A DNA stretch of 64,000 nucleotides from Adenanthera pavonina (GCA_026686845.1 JAIVEN010000016.1:33328001-33392000); one strand, 5' to 3'; shown: positions 19,374-31,542, counted from the first letter of the stretch. Numbers and translations: made by a program. The notes: generated by a model not told the origin, from the letters alone.

Positions 19374-21560
19374 ATGGCAAGAGTTAAAATTCCTGGAACA
19401 GGAAAAGCTGTGGCTCGTCCGAAAAGGAATGTTAAATCTCAATATGCTACCAAAGAAGGAGAAAAATCAAAGAGAAAAGCCGAACCCAGTAAAGCTACTC
19501 CCTCTAAACGCCAGAAATCATCATCCAAAGCAGAATCCCAGAAATCTGGCCCCTCCTCTTCAAAAAGTGCAAAACCGTCTGTTCCTACTGCTGCCTCTTC
19601 TGCCTCTTCCAGTACTGAATCTGGAGAGTTTGAATTGACCACACTACCACTATGGAGCACTCCTGAGATTCAAGAAGAGTACACTACCAAGTTTTCCAAC
19701 AAAAAGGTAATCAAGCCTCATTGTGTGAATGTGGAACAATTTCTGATTTCCAACAATTTTGATGCTGCTATATGGTTGTTAAGATATAAAAATTTGTTGG
19801 AAATTGCTGAAAGATATGATGATGAGGTAGTAAAGACTTGGTATGCGTCTCTTAAGTATAACAGCAAGAAGATAAAATGGGAGGTCACTTTGAGATCAAG
19901 GACCATTTGGCTTGCTGATGAAACATTCAATGAGGTGTTGGAAATCCCAGAACAAGATGGACTAAAAGTTGACATAACAGCCTCTGGGTATATGGATGAG
20001 GCAAGCACAGCAGATGAAGAAGGTGGATCTTTTCTGTACTACAAGGAGAGCACCATTTTGGACACCTTATTCAGGAGAAGGGAGAACAGGCCAACAATAA
20101 ATCTGTTGAAGCCCACAGACTTAAGTGTACAAGTCAGAATCCTGCACTACATAGTGTCCAGGATCATTTTCAACAAGGGTGGTAGCTTCAATCTGATAAC
20201 AAGGGCAGAGGCTCATGTGATGACTGCTATCATTCGTGGAAAGCTGATCAACATGGGTCATATCATCCTCCAGCGAATGATAAAAGCAAGGGATCAGAGG
20301 AAGGATTCCACACTCCCCTATGCTGCAATTGTTTCAAGAATCCTGCAGCATGCTAGGATTCAGCACAATGAGAAAGGAAAAGGGAAACTCACTGAGGCAT
20401 TCAAGGAGGAGGAACTGCAAAGGATGGGTATTGAGAGAGATGAAGGACGATGGGTTGGAGAGGGAGCAGGGAAAACTGAAGACTTATTCTTTGTTACTGA
20501 TGCATCCCTCCAACAAGAAGGCACTTCTGAGGCCCCTGACAGATCCTTACCTCAGCCTTCCCAGACAATTCCATCTCCCTCCAGGCCTACTCACCCTCCT
20601 TCCACTCCCTCCTCACGAGCCAAGCCAACTAAGATCACTGAGTTGTTTGACAGTCTGTCAACACTCATTCTCAGCATTAAAGATGAGCAAAATGCCAAAT
20701 TTGCTCATCTACAAGATCAGATCCATCAGTTGGCTGTGAATATGAAGGTGGTGGCTGATGCATATGAAGAGATAAGAAATGCAATTCCTACCACTTCAGC
20801 TCCACCTCAGCCTGGTGTCCCTGAGCCTACTTTGTCTCCATCCCCTGTGCCTCCAAGTCCCTTTGAGATTGCCTCCTCTGACCATGATTCTGATATAGAT
20901 GGTGCTGGTGCTATGAGAACACCAAGTCCTGGTCCACCCTTGGACTATGGATTAGAAGGAGAAGGTCTTCAAGAATCAAGCCCTCTTGAGCCAATGCAAG
21001 AAGATGCTCCGGATTCAATTCTGTTCATTCAAGAATCAGAGCAAGTTGAAAGACTGGTTGCAGCCATTTCAATCTCTTCTGTGCCAGAAGGAGCAAGCAA
21101 TGAGGAAAAGAGCATTGTACCAGTTGTTGATTATCTTGCCATTGCTCACAATGCTCTGCTGCTAGCTCAAAGGAGAAGGCTGGAAGAAATGTTTCCCCCT
21201 GCTGAACCAGCCCCTCAGTCTATTGCTGCTTATGGGCTTTCAGAGCAACAGAGAGCTCAACTGGCTCTTTCTAGGCAGGAAATGCAAGTACTGCTTGAGG
21301 TCTCTGATGATGATGAAGAGCCTGCTGAGCCCCCTGCTCCAGTTCAGCCAGAGATTCCTTTTGCTCCTGTTCCCCTCCGTGCTGTTCCTATCACTCAGAT
21401 ACCTCCTCCAATGGACTTTGTTGGGCTTCCTGATGATGCCAAAAAGGGGGAGAAAATAAAGCAAACTGGGATAAAGCAAACTGGGACTAAGCAAGCTGGA
21501 AAATCTGCTGAGCCATCTGGAAAAGGAAAGACTTACAGCAAGAAGCCAAAGAAGAAGTGA
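19374..21560 (+). CDS. Sirevirus envelope-like / accessory ORF (putative plant transposon protein domain)
   Basis: A single open frame of 728 codons from ATG (19374) to TGA (21558-21560). Residues 1-90 are basic and Ser/Lys rich (a possible nuclear-targeting tail). Residues about 110-330 (from VEQFLISNNFDAAIWLLRY through RILHYIVSRIIFNKGGSF) resemble the 'putative plant transposon protein' domain found downstream of pol in some plant elements. Residues about 420-480 (ELFDSLSTLILSIKDEQ...) look like a coiled coil. The rest is Pro/Glu rich, ending in a basic KKPKKK tail. I see no clear signal peptide or transmembrane segment, so 'envelope' rests on position only. It is fully open although gag and pol are interrupted. 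Confidence 0.8.
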   Translation: MARVKIPGTGKAVARPKRNVKSQYATKEGEKSKRKAEPSKATPSKRQKSSSKAESQKSGPSSSKSAKPSVPTAASSASSSTESGEFELTTLPLWSTPEIQEEYTTKFSNKKVIKPHCVNVEQFLISNNFDAAIWLLRYKNLLEIAERYDDEVVKTWYASLKYNSKKIKWEVTLRSRTIWLADETFNEVLEIPEQDGLKVDITASGYMDEASTADEEGGSFLYYKESTILDTLFRRRENRPTINLLKPTDLSVQVRILHYIVSRIIFNKGGSFNLITRAEAHVMTAIIRGKLINMGHIILQRMIKARDQRKDSTLPYAAIVSRILQHARIQHNEKGKGKLTEAFKEEELQRMGIERDEGRWVGEGAGKTEDLFFVTDASLQQEGTSEAPDRSLPQPSQTIPSPSRPTHPPSTPSSRAKPTKITELFDSLSTLILSIKDEQNAKFAHLQDQIHQLAVNMKVVADAYEEIRNAIPTTSAPPQPGVPEPTLSPSPVPPSPFEIASSDHDSDIDGAGAMRTPSPGPPLDYGLEGEGLQESSPLEPMQEDAPDSILFIQESEQVERLVAAISISSVPEGASNEEKSIVPVVDYLAIAHNALLLAQRRRLEEMFPPAEPAPQSIAAYGLSEQQRAQLALSRQEMQVLLEVSDDDEEPAEPPAPVQPEIPFAPVPLRAVPITQIPPPMDFVGLPDDAKKGEKIKQTGIKQTGTKQAGKSAEPSGKGKTYSKKPKKK

Positions 21561-21764
21561 TATCTTAGATCTTAGGCTGATTCTTCTTGTTGTATCTTGT
21601 TTTATTTGGTTGTTTTGTATTTGGTTGTTTGTTTTTAAGAACTACTCTTTAATTGGATTATGTATTACAACTGTTTGGTGATATAAAGTATGTTCTTGGT
21701 TGCAATGTTTTGGGCTTTGAATCTCTTCACTAAATCTGTTGTTTTGATATCTTATGCATATGTT

Positions 21765-21842
21765 GAGGGGGAGCTTATGAAAGCAAACCCAAGTACTAAT
21801 CCAGTTTGTGAGTTGTTTTGTCATCATCAAAAAGGGGGAGAA
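21765..21842 (+). other. Polypurine tracts (main tract 21829-21842, upstream copy 21765-21773)
   Basis: AAAAAGGGGGAGAA abuts the 3' LTR and is the plus-strand primer site. A second GAGGGGGAG lies about 65 bp upstream. Multiple polypurine tracts upstream of the 3' LTR are a described Sirevirus feature. Confidence 0.8.
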
Positions 21843-23704
21843 TGTTGAAGCAAGAGTTTTGATGATTTTAAACCAACATTCAAGAGCTTGGATTGAAGAT
21901 ATCAAAGGAGAACAAAGCTGTTCCAAGTGAAGTTTTTCTGAGTATTTGCTGTTAGATCTCTTGTAGGATCTTTAGTTTTTGTTATGATTGGGTAAAAGGT
22001 TTTGATTTGAAGAAAAGATGTTTTCAAACCTTGATTATATGTTAAATCTTTAAATATTTGAAAAACACCCACAAACAGACGAAGGTTAAAAGTTTAAACT
22101 AAACTGTCAAGTTGGAAATTCGAATTTTGCCTTTGGAAATTCGAATTTCGAGCTAAAACTGATTAAGTCTGAAGAGATGGCTCTCTGTCAGACGAATTTT
22201 GAGTTTTCAAAATTCGAATTTTCATCTAGTCTGAAAGAAGCCTTTCTGGTAACAGACGAACTTCATAGTTTCAAAATTCGAATTTCAAGTAAAATGAAAT
22301 CTGTGAAAACCGAAGAAATTCATCTGAGACCATGATAAAATGCATCTGAAATCAAAATGAAAATGAGTTTGATAAATGCTCTCTGACAGACGAATTGTGA
22401 GCTTCCAACATTCAAATTTTCATACAAGTCTGAAAGAAGCTTTTTGCAACAGACGAACTTTAAGTCTTCAAAATTTGAATTTCAGACAAAACAAAACTTG
22501 AGAAAATAGAAGAAATTCGTCTGAAAATGTGTTAAAGTTCATCTGAGATCAAGAATGATTTATGTCTCAAAACTGCTCTCTGACAGACGAACTTTGAACA
22601 TTGAAATTCGAATTTCAGAAGCTAAGTTCTTGAGTCTGTTTAAGTGAAACATAGACATACGAATAACAAGAATTTGCAACATTCGAATGATGAAATAAGT
22701 CTGGAAAGAGTCTCTCTGACAGACGAATTTCACACCTTTAAAATTCGAATTTCGAAGAAAGTAAACTACTGTGTCTCTTTTAACGTTCAGTGAACAGACG
22801 AATTTTGGGATACCAAAATTCGAATTTCGAAGACACTGTAGCAAATTGAAAACACTGTTCACACTTAACTGAAAAACTTTCTTCTTGAAAATTCGTATGT
22901 CACATTGTGAAAATGTTTTATAAGTTTCAAAATTCGAATTTCACTTCATGAACAGACGAACTTCATGTTGTAACGTTGAAAGCTTTAACCTTCGGTTCCT
23001 TCGAAATTCGTCTGTTGACCAACCAAAATTCGAATTTCAGTATGTCAGAAACATTAAATGCGGTTGGTAAACGGATAGTTTTTCAGAGTAACCGTTGGAT
23101 AACTTCCCCAACGGATAGATTTAGTCTCTAACGGATATTTGGGACCTAAATCTATAAATACAACATCATCTGAAGTTGTGGGTAATGAATCAAACTTGTA
23201 TATACTGAATTTCTGTAAAATCTTCTTCTCAAAAGCTTTTACCCTCTCAACTTCTATACATACTCTTAAACTTTCATATCTACTCTTTTAAAGAGAGTTA
23301 TTTCATTGTATTCAATCTACTCTTCATCTGGAAGATAGATTTACTTGTGAGGGGTATTCACAAGGGGATTGGGAAGCACATAGTGAAAGTGCTTGGAGAG
23401 TTTGAGAGAGCTCTGAAACAAAGCATACTCGTGTACTGTGGCCTTAGCAAGAAGCCCATTGAAATTCTTGCTGTATAGTGGATAAATCTCAAGAGGTGTC
23501 TTGGGGACTGGATGTAGGTCAAGTGGAAAGACCGAACCAGGATAAATTGCTGAGTTTTCTTCTCCCTATCTTTACTTTTCAGCTTGCTCTGTTTTTACAC
23601 GTTATTTTCTTTATACTGTGATATCTTCACTTACTTCACCTTGTGCAGAAAATTTTCAATCTTCCCAATTCACCCCCCCTCTTGGGAAGTCAGCCTTGCT
23701 AACA
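21843..23704 (+). repeat. Sirevirus 3' LTR (1862 bp)
   Basis: It starts TGTTGAAGC after the polypurine tract and ends TTGCTAACA. By hand alignment it differs from the 5' LTR at eight substitutions and one C insertion. Five of the eight are CG to CA or TG changes within the palindromic units. Confidence 0.93.
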
Positions 23705-25783
23705 AGGAGAAGCTGCAGCAAGGTGAAGGAGAAAGAAAGGCTACGTGAAGGAGATGAAAAGTGATGGAAAATTAGAAGAAAAATTCCAAGAAAATAGGTA
23801 AGTGTTTCTCCTGCAACACTTAAGTGTTCTATCCTAGTTTCTTGGGTGTATGAGTTGGTTTCCATGAAATTTCTTCATCTCTAATCTCTACCCAGTTTTG
23901 GTCAAAGCATGTTTATGGAAGGGAAAATGTTTTTAAACCACAAGATCATGAGGAAGCATAAGTAGTGGTGAAATAAAGCAAGTTTGTTAAGTCTTGAAGC
24001 AAGTAAATAAAAAATACATATTTTCTAAAAGGGGTAGATTTCGGCCAGCCCTAGAAGTAATTTTTAGAGTAGGAATCTCATTAATTTGATGCTAAAAATA
24101 GATTCCCCATGGTCAAAGATCTCAAGAACAAGTGTTGGCTCAAAGATAGAGCTTAAGATAAAGAGTTTAGGAATTAAGGGTTTTATGAGAGCTTTTTTTT
24201 ATTAGCCATGAAATCAGTGGCTTAAGCATGTGTTTAATGATGTTTAGGGACTTAAGAAAGCTTAAGGAAGCTAGAGGGATCATTGATTTCAAGAGGAAAG
24301 TCAAGTGGTACAAATAGTACATCAAGAGGAAGCTAAGTTTATATATTCTTGCTTATGTTATTTAATTGTTTTGCTTTGATGCAAATTGATTTCCATATTG
24401 TGTATTATGTTTTCTTGACTAGTTTTGGCTGCAATATGAGGGGTTTTATTTACCAAGATATTCATTTTCTAAGCCGTTATGCAATCAAAATTTTTATAAC
24501 TTATATGACAATTTGTTGATTTATGTGAATTAATGTGATTTTAAGTGATCATTATGTGAAATGAATAACATGATGCATGAATATAACTTGCTACTGAGAT
24601 TGTCCCCAATCTCACCCCCTCAAGTATCCCAAATGACTAGGCTCAAGCTATGTTGTGGAGGAATCCAAAGAAAAGGCAAGAAGAATGAAGAAGTATATGA
24701 AGCTTGCTTTGTTTAGAAAGTTATGACACTCTAATCTTTATCAATTTGTATAAAGTAATATGTGCCTTTTTAAGGCTATGCTTTGCTGCTATTATGTTTA
24801 TGGAAGTTTATGGCAATGTATGGTTATGGCATGAACAAGTTTGAGCAAAGTATGTGATGCATATGAATGTTTTTGTCATGATATGATGAAAGCTGGCTAT
24901 TCTGAACATGCCCTAGTTATGCACTTACTGTTTATTTGAAATTGAATGCAACCTATAAGTTTATATAGTTTTGAAAACTAGACAATGAGCGATTTTCAAC
25001 AAGCTAAAGAACACTTAAATTGGACATATGTATGATTTATAGTGTATTTTTAAATTTGAGGGTCAAAACTGGATAGTGAAGAAAAAGCTACAAATTTTAC
25101 TGTAAGTATCACTTACTTTGAAAGGTAATACAAAATCGTACTAAGCTCCAAAAATTTAGTAGTTTACATGTGTATAAAGATCCATGTTTAAGTTCAATAT
25201 GCCACTAGTTTGAGTTCAATTGAAGCTATACAATGAGAGATATACATGTTTTCCTATAATTGTTCCTGTAAGAGTGAGTTTCTGACCCTTAGTGATTTAA
25301 GTTAATCATGCCCTGCACAAGTTAAATAAATGTATAAGAAAAATATGAATGAATCTAGACATACATATCTTTCCAATGACATATAGAAATAATAATTTGG
25401 CTCAATATAGAGTTAGATATGAATTTTTAAAATTATAGCTAAAATTCTGGAAAAGAGAAAAATGACCATTTAAACAATGAAAGTTTAAGTATTAAACTAT
25501 ATCAATTGGTGCAGTCAAATACAAGTTTCATATTTTTCCCTTGTATAGAATATTTCTAGCTTTATTTAGATACTTGAATTAGATTAATACCATTTTTTTT
25601 TGGAATTAGTTATGATTTTTCAAAGTTTATATAGAAAAATGGATAATAGATGAACAGTAAATTTCAAAAAATTTTATTTTTCAGATTTAATCCCTTTAAT
25701 GATTCAAGCTTCTAAAATGGCTTAGTTGGACATTATAAATGCTATACTACTGGGGAAAATGTATGATAAAGTAAGGTATTACA

Positions 25784-27438
25784 TTCTGCCCCCATTGTTG
25801 TTGCCCTTGATTGGAGTTTACCATTTGAACTTATGTGTGAGGCAAGTGATTTTGCATTTGGTGCTGGTTTGGGATAGAGAAAAGGTAAAAATTTGCATGT
25901 CATTTATTATACTAGCAGGGTCTTAGACAACATTCATATTTATTATATGACCACTGAAAAAGAATTTCTATTTGTGATTCATGTTTTAGGTAAATTCAGG
26001 TCCTACATTTCTATATTTGCACACTAACCATGTAGCTTTGAAATGCCTCATGAGTAAGAAAGATGCTAAGCCAAAGTTGATAAGATGGGTTCTCTTATTA
26101 CAAGAACTCGACGTTAAAATTAGAGATAAAAAGGGTACTGAAAATCGAGTTGCTGATCACTTGTCTCAACTGAGCACTTGCCCAAAAATAATAAATTTCC
26201 TATTAATGAAGAGTTTCCAGATGAAAGGTTGATGGCTGTATGTACTTTATTTATTCCTTGGTTTGCTGACTATCCAAATTTTCTAGCTGTAGGTATTATT
26301 CCCAAGGACCTCAATTCCCACCAAGGGAAGAGATTTCTAGCTGATGTGAAGCATTGTATGTGAGATGACCCATTGCTCTTTAGAGATATGCTGATAGTAT
26401 AGTCTGAAGATATGTACCACGAGAAGAGATGGTTCCTATTCTTGACCATTGCTACTCTTCCCCTTATGGTGGACACTATAGTCCTGACAAGACTGCCGCA
26501 AAAGTTCTTCAAAGTGGCTTTTATTAGCCCACATTATTCAAGGATGCGAGAACCTTTGTGACTAACTGTGATAGATGCCAATGCATGGGTTTCATCAGTA
26601 AGAGACATGAGATGCCTCGACAAGGTATATTAGAAGTCGAGCCCTTTAATGTTTGGGAATTAGACTTCATGGACTCTTTCCCTCCCTCATATGGCAACTC
26701 ATATTCTTGTTACTAAATGGGTTAAAGCTTCTGCGTTACCTAACAACACTGCTTCTAGTATAGTTAAATTTGTGAAAAATTGTTTGTTCGTTTGGGGTCC
26801 TAAGGGCAATTATCTATGATAATGGGGTGCATTTTAGAAATCATCAATTTAAAGCTCTTTTGCATGAATATGGATGTCATCTTAGAAGTTGAAGCCTCTA
26901 ATGGGGAATTGAAAGGAATTTTGGAAAAGACTGTTAGTGCCTCTAGAAATGATTAGTCTGTTAAGCTAGATGATGCATTATGGGTATATAAAACTGCATA
27001 TAAAACACCATTAGGCATGTCTCCATATAGATTTGTTTATGATAAATCTTTTCATCTCTCTGTTGAACTTGAACATCGTAGATATTGGGCTGTGTGTGCT
27101 TTGAATTATGATTTGAAGGATGCAGGTGAAAAGCACATACTTCAAGTAAATAAGCTAGATGAGATAAGAAAGGAGTCTTTTGAGAATGCTTGCATTTATA
27201 AAGAACAAACCAAGGCTTCGCATGATAAGAGGATTATAAATAGGGAATTTAAGGTTAAATTTTTCCCTGGGAAGTTGAAGTCCAGGTGGTCGAGGCACTG
27301 ATATGCAGCCCCATGAGGCCATCGAAATCAAGGGGTATGATGGAAGCACTTTTGTAGTGAATGGACAACACTTGAAGCTATACTATGATGGAGACTTTAT
27401 GGAGAAGGCTCATTCTTCCTCATTCCAGGAAGTTTGAA
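25784..27438 (+). pseudogene. Gypsy RNase H and integrase region (3' part of the Athila-like pol)
   Basis: Resuming right after the TSD, the frame reads PIVVALDWSLPFELMCEASD, continuing KKALFS from 10698. RNase H remnants follow, with TNHVALKCLM, DVKIRDKKGTENRVADHLSQ (about 26095-26165). Integrase pieces include an HYSP zinc-finger stretch and ARTFVTNCDRCQ (about 26535-26585), WELDFMDSFPPS, and then broken catalytic-core parts. A longer open piece at 27017-27301 (SPYRFVYDKSFHLSVELEH) covers the conserved post-catalytic part. It ends near TGA 27436-27438. Several stops and frameshifts make it dead. Confidence 0.75.
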
Positions 27439-28526
27439 GTCACCACTCTCCATCTAGTGATTGACATTAAATTTAACTCTAATGGGAGGCAACCCAACAT
27501 TATTTTTCTTCTTTTATTTTCTGTTTTTCTTTTCCATTTTTGTTTTCTTACTATTGTTACTCCAAACTCTCTCTCTCTCTCTCTCAAGACTATTCGCAAA
27601 TTTATGTACTTAATTGATTTTATTTAGATTTATTTTGCCTTTTTTTTTAGCTAGTGATTTTGTCTGTCATCGTAAGATACTCAATTGTTGTGTTTAATGT
27701 GATAAGATAGTCAATTTAAAAGTCAGGAACATGAGTCTTGAGACTATAAATCTAAGCACTATAACTTATTATGTGGTAGATATGGATAAGTGATTGAGTT
27801 TGTAAGAAGATGAATTATACATTTATTTCTGAACTCAGGTATTTTCAATTGTTGTGTATGAATTTATTATTTAGTTGGAGAGATGATTCAAGGCTTAAAT
27901 GAAATATATATATAATAGAATTGGCTTGAGATGTATTTAGTAATCGGGGACTTAACCAAAAAGTATTGTCCTTCGCATCAAATGGTGCAGTCTAAGTTAT
28001 AAGTGTGCCAAAGGCATCTTGGTGTAGCGGGTTAGGTAGCTTGAGTAACCGGGGGTAGGTACCACAAATACGAGATCTTCGCGTCAAAAGAGCACATAAC
28101 AGCCCAAGAAAAACAAATAAATCCCCAATTAAAATTGTACCGCAAAGTACAGGGAAATTAAATAAATAAATCCTTATTGATCTTTGTTGCATATGAGTTG
28201 AGTTGAGATTTGTTCATGATTGATTGAGATATTTTAAGTTCTTAAATAAATGTTGTAATTTTTCTTCCTCTTCCTTGGTTGGTTGTTTGCATTTGTCACA
28301 TACTAAGTACACACACGCACTAAAGTCTCATGGATGAATGAGAATGATACGTGAGTTGCTATTAAACCTAATGTTTAATTTGTTGAAGTATTCCTTTCAT
28401 TTATATTAGTGACAGACTATCATTAGTAAAGAGGAGTGAGTTTGATGAATCTAGGAATTGACCTTAAGAGTAGCACAGTTTTAGTTCTTGCTTGAGGACA
28501 AGAAAAGGTTCAAGTGTGAGAGGATT
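27439..28526 (+). other. 3' untranslated part of the Athila-like element
   Basis: GGGAGGCAACCC at about 27484, just after pol, is a landmark commonly seen after pol in Athila-like elements. A CT microsatellite occurs at about 27570-27587. No env-like ORF is readable in this kilobase. Confidence 0.45.
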
Positions 28527-29370
28527 TGATGTATCTATTTTATTCCTACAAAATACCCATATTTTATATCTATTTTTAGCTCAAAATATTCTGAATTGAT
28601 ATTTTTTGGCATAATTCTGCAAAACTTAGAATATGTTCGCATCACATGAATATCTATGATTAGTTTTAAGTAAAGTATAGCTAAAAACAAGGAGAAACAG
28701 GCTAAATTACAAAGTCATATGATCCCCACTTATTTTCTCACCTGCAGATAGGTGAAGAGGTGAAGAGGAGCATTTTTAACTAGATGACCCGGTGCCAAGT
28801 CAATCATGAAGACACCAAGCCAATGCCGCGTGGTCTCATTACCAAGAAAGAGGACACGTTGAGTAGGCATTGATGGAGAAGAATACATTAGAGTCGGAGC
28901 TAACTTGTGATTGAATAAGTGACATGCTTTTTACTAGGTTTCATGATTTCTACAAGAGTTTTTGGGCCTTGATGGGCTTCTAGACTTCCTCTATATAAGT
29001 GAAAACGAGGGAAATGTGAGGAGAAGGCAGTCAAGCATCTGGAGGCTAGAGAACACAATTTTAAAGCTTTTTGAGCAACTAGAAGAGATCAGAAGACAAA
29101 GAGAGCGAACTCAACTCTAATTAAACATGGACTAATACGCTGAGAGGTGATTAAGACATAATAGAAACAATTGTCACTATAATTATATGGAGTCTAATCA
29201 AGAAAGTGAATTGAGTTATCTCAATAGGTGAACAATGATCCCTTGATACTTCTAGTGACTAAATTAACCTTGTAAATTGAATTGTTTGCTTCTCTTTTTG
29301 ATTTCCAATTTTCCCAATTCAATTGTTAATTGCTTTTGGATTAAAAATTTTGGGCTAATAAATTTCACAG
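28527..29370 (+). repeat. Probable 3' LTR of the Athila-like element
   Basis: A purine-rich stretch (AAGTGTGAGAGGATT) precedes TGATGTATCTATTTT at 28527, as a polypurine tract precedes an LTR. A TATA-like CTATATAAGTG occurs at about 28991. The end at TTTCACA (about 29369) is a guess based on the expected CA terminus. With the 5' LTR missing there is no second copy to confirm it. Confidence 0.4.
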
Positions 29371-31072
29371 CCTCCTTTAAATTTGACTCCAGAATACTCT
29401 GGACTTTTTATTATTATGATTGACTCTATATACTTGCAAGATCCTAATTAGAGAGTGATGCTAAGAAACGAAGAAGAGAGAGGTTGAGATGAATCTAAAG
29501 AAAAGATAGAGATACTAAGAAGCCAAAATGGTGAGCAATGAGTAGAGAGGCTGAGATATTTTTGGAAAGTGTAAACAACTAATGAGGGATGGTGACATTC
29601 CAAAGGACTTTTTTTTATATGTATGAATATCAAAATAAATTGGTTAGTCCAGATGAACTAAGCCCATAGCTTTAACTCGTAACCTGAACCAGCTTGATTA
29701 TTTTAGGCCTAACATACATCAAGCCAAGCCAGTTTGATTGAGCTTGTTGGGCCTTGCTCACCCCTACAAAAAAGTATATATTTAGAAATGATAGTTGACT
29801 TAAATGGAAAAGACTTGACGGAACTTAAATAAAATTTAATGTTTGAGTTTTGAAAGCTAGAGAAATATTACTAGGGAAGCTATCTTTCATTAGGAATTTG
29901 GTAATACTTGAATAAGAATTAGTTGATAATATTGGATACCATTTGGTTGCCATAAAAAACTTCATGCAGAGTTCATGTTTTTGTACTCATACTTCTTCTA
30001 GTGCCTTCACTGTTGCATCTACTTACAAAGCTAGAAACGAGGACCATTGGCATGAACCTAATTCTAAATGGGTCTTGATTTGGATATGGCCAGGGTAGGC
30101 ATTCAACGTGTTAAAACTTTTCTTTAGTTGGCTGCTATAGAAAGATTATTTTATAATGCTGAGATCGGTGAGAGTGGACAAATGCCCACACTTACATTGG
30201 CAAAAATTACAAGAGTAGTATGTAAGTTTGATAATTTGCACTTTCTCCCCTAAGTATTTTGAACCCATCTAAGTTTTTTTTTATTTGGATCAAAATTTGA
30301 GTATAAAAACTTTTTATATTTGTGATAATTAACTCAAGTTCAATAGTTTTGATCCAAAATTTCAAATACACTAAACCCAAATACTAAAAATCTATCATTA
30401 TTTACTTTTTTATTTTTAAAATCAAATTTTTTAGTAATAAACTAATCTAATTATTATAATATTATTTTTTAATTATTAATTTTTAAATTAATTCACCCCA
30501 CTAGTCCAATGTCTTGGCTCCGCCACTAGCAGATACAGCACATAGGAAACTTACTCATGATCCCATGTGTCAAGTGTGTAATTTGGAACATATATCATGT
30601 TCTGCAAAAATGTCATGTGGCTCAATCTGTTTGGAACATTCTCATCCCTCAAGAGCATCTTCAAGATTTCCATGGCAAGCCATTTTAATTCTGGCTTTTT
30701 TCGAATATTCATCATAAGAAGGTTGATCTTAATTGTTGATTGGTGCATTTGGGCTCACATGCTAGCTTCTTTGGCAGGTTAGGATCTTCTTTTTTCACTA
30801 ACGAGCGTTTCAATATTGAAGGAATTCTTACTAGGATATGTTCTATGGTATGCTACTCTAAAACGGCCATGAGGATTACCCAATACTTTTAATTTTGCTT
30901 TCTGCCCTGTTGTTTAGCCTGCCAATTCTATAATCCCTTGTAAGTATTTTTAGGATAATGAATTCCTCCATTCAGGAAAAAAACACTTGGTAAAGAAAAG
31001 CAACGGTGAAATGAGATAAGGTTAACTGATCACAAATTCTATCAACGTAGTTTTGACTAATCAACAAGTATG
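29371..31072. other. Non-coding region
   Basis: No gene is recognised. CTTGCTCACCCCTA near 29751-29764 resembles a hAT-type terminus, but I find no partner end. The rest is AT-rich. Confidence 0.3.
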
Positions 31073-31542
31073 TGTTGGAACATTTTAATTAAATTTTTTG
31101 TGGATTAGCATTAATTAATTATTAAGATATTTGTGGACCTAATCAGGTAATCAGTTTTTGTTTGAGTACTAAGCCTAGAACGGATTAGATCTTGATTGTT
31201 TGTACATATATTCTCTGATATGTTAATTTATACATAGGCCTATTAGGTAAAAGCCCCAACTTGCAACCCTTTTAGTAATAAGTGGGTTTCTTATCATGAT
31301 ACTGATTTAGTAGAGAATGAGAGAGATTTAGTATTATTAATTAATTAATTAATTATTGGAGGTTATAAATATAGTGGCAATGCTGCTATACTAATAGGCT
31401 AATTTTGGGAGTGCTGCATGGTAACTTCTTTCTCTCTATTCTGAACACTGAGGGTTATGTATGTTCTCATTACTCACCAATCTTAATTAAAAATTTTATT
31501 GTCTCATATTTAATTCATACTATTAATATATGGTATCAAAGC
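31073..31542 (+). repeat. Copia LTR with adjoining primer-binding site
   Basis: TGTTGGAAC at 31073 starts a copia-style LTR of about 460 bp with a TATAAATA-like box near 31365. TGGTATCAAAGC at 31531-31542 matches the initiator tRNA-Met primer site used by copia elements. The exact LTR 3' end just before the PBS is unclear. No gag/pol can be read beyond it: nine bases after the PBS a solo LTR is inserted, and sequence past 34022 is non-coding. Confidence 0.55.

Larger units (their letters stand above)
11518..23704 (+). mobile_element. Full-length Ty1/copia retrotransposon of the Sirevirus (Maximus/SIRE) type
   Basis: Twelve kilobases in the order LTR, PBS, gag, protease, integrase, RT, RNase H, envelope-like ORF, polypurine tract, LTR. 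Integrase before RT makes it copia. The extra downstream ORF, the large size and the doubled polypurine tract point to a Sirevirus. The flanking pentamers are ATGAG (11513-11517) and AGGAG (23705-23709), matching at 4 of 5. LTR identity is about 99.5% (8 substitutions and one C insertion by hand count). The insertion is young but the coding chain has three breaks, so autonomous activity is doubtful unless those breaks are bypassed. Confidence 0.92.
10699..25783 (+). mobile_element. Gypsy-type solo LTR (about 2.9 kb) inserted in the Athila-like RT, itself split by a Sirevirus
   Basis: The ends are TGTAATATTCC (10699) and GGTATTACA (25783), flanked by a perfect 5-bp duplication TTCTG (10694-10698 and 25784-25788). 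Taking out the 12.2-kb Sirevirus leaves about 2.9 kb, consistent with one long LTR; no PBS, coding region or second LTR copy is seen, so it is probably solo. The block at 10930-11060 matches 1310-1455 in reverse complement. Orientation is plus, from the TGTAATAT start and the TATA box at 11459. Confidence 0.7.
8393..29370 (+). mobile_element. Decayed Athila-like Ty3/gypsy retrotransposon, split by nested insertions
   Basis: Pieces of gag, protease, RT, RNase H and integrase appear in the order expected for Ty3/gypsy. The wording (TEVNPKEGVMAITLRS, FTCPYGTFAYRKMPF, VADHLSQL) is typical of the Athila/non-chromovirus branch. The 5' LTR and most of gag are missing. The element is interrupted at 10698/25784, and reading resumes in frame after removing the 15-kb insert and one copy of the TTCTG duplication. 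Many stops and small frameshifts show it is old. The right end is approximate (see the LTR at 28527). Confidence 0.75.

Noticed and set aside
29640..29771. hAT-type element ending CTCACCCCTA
   Set aside because: No matching left terminus or 8-bp duplication was found.
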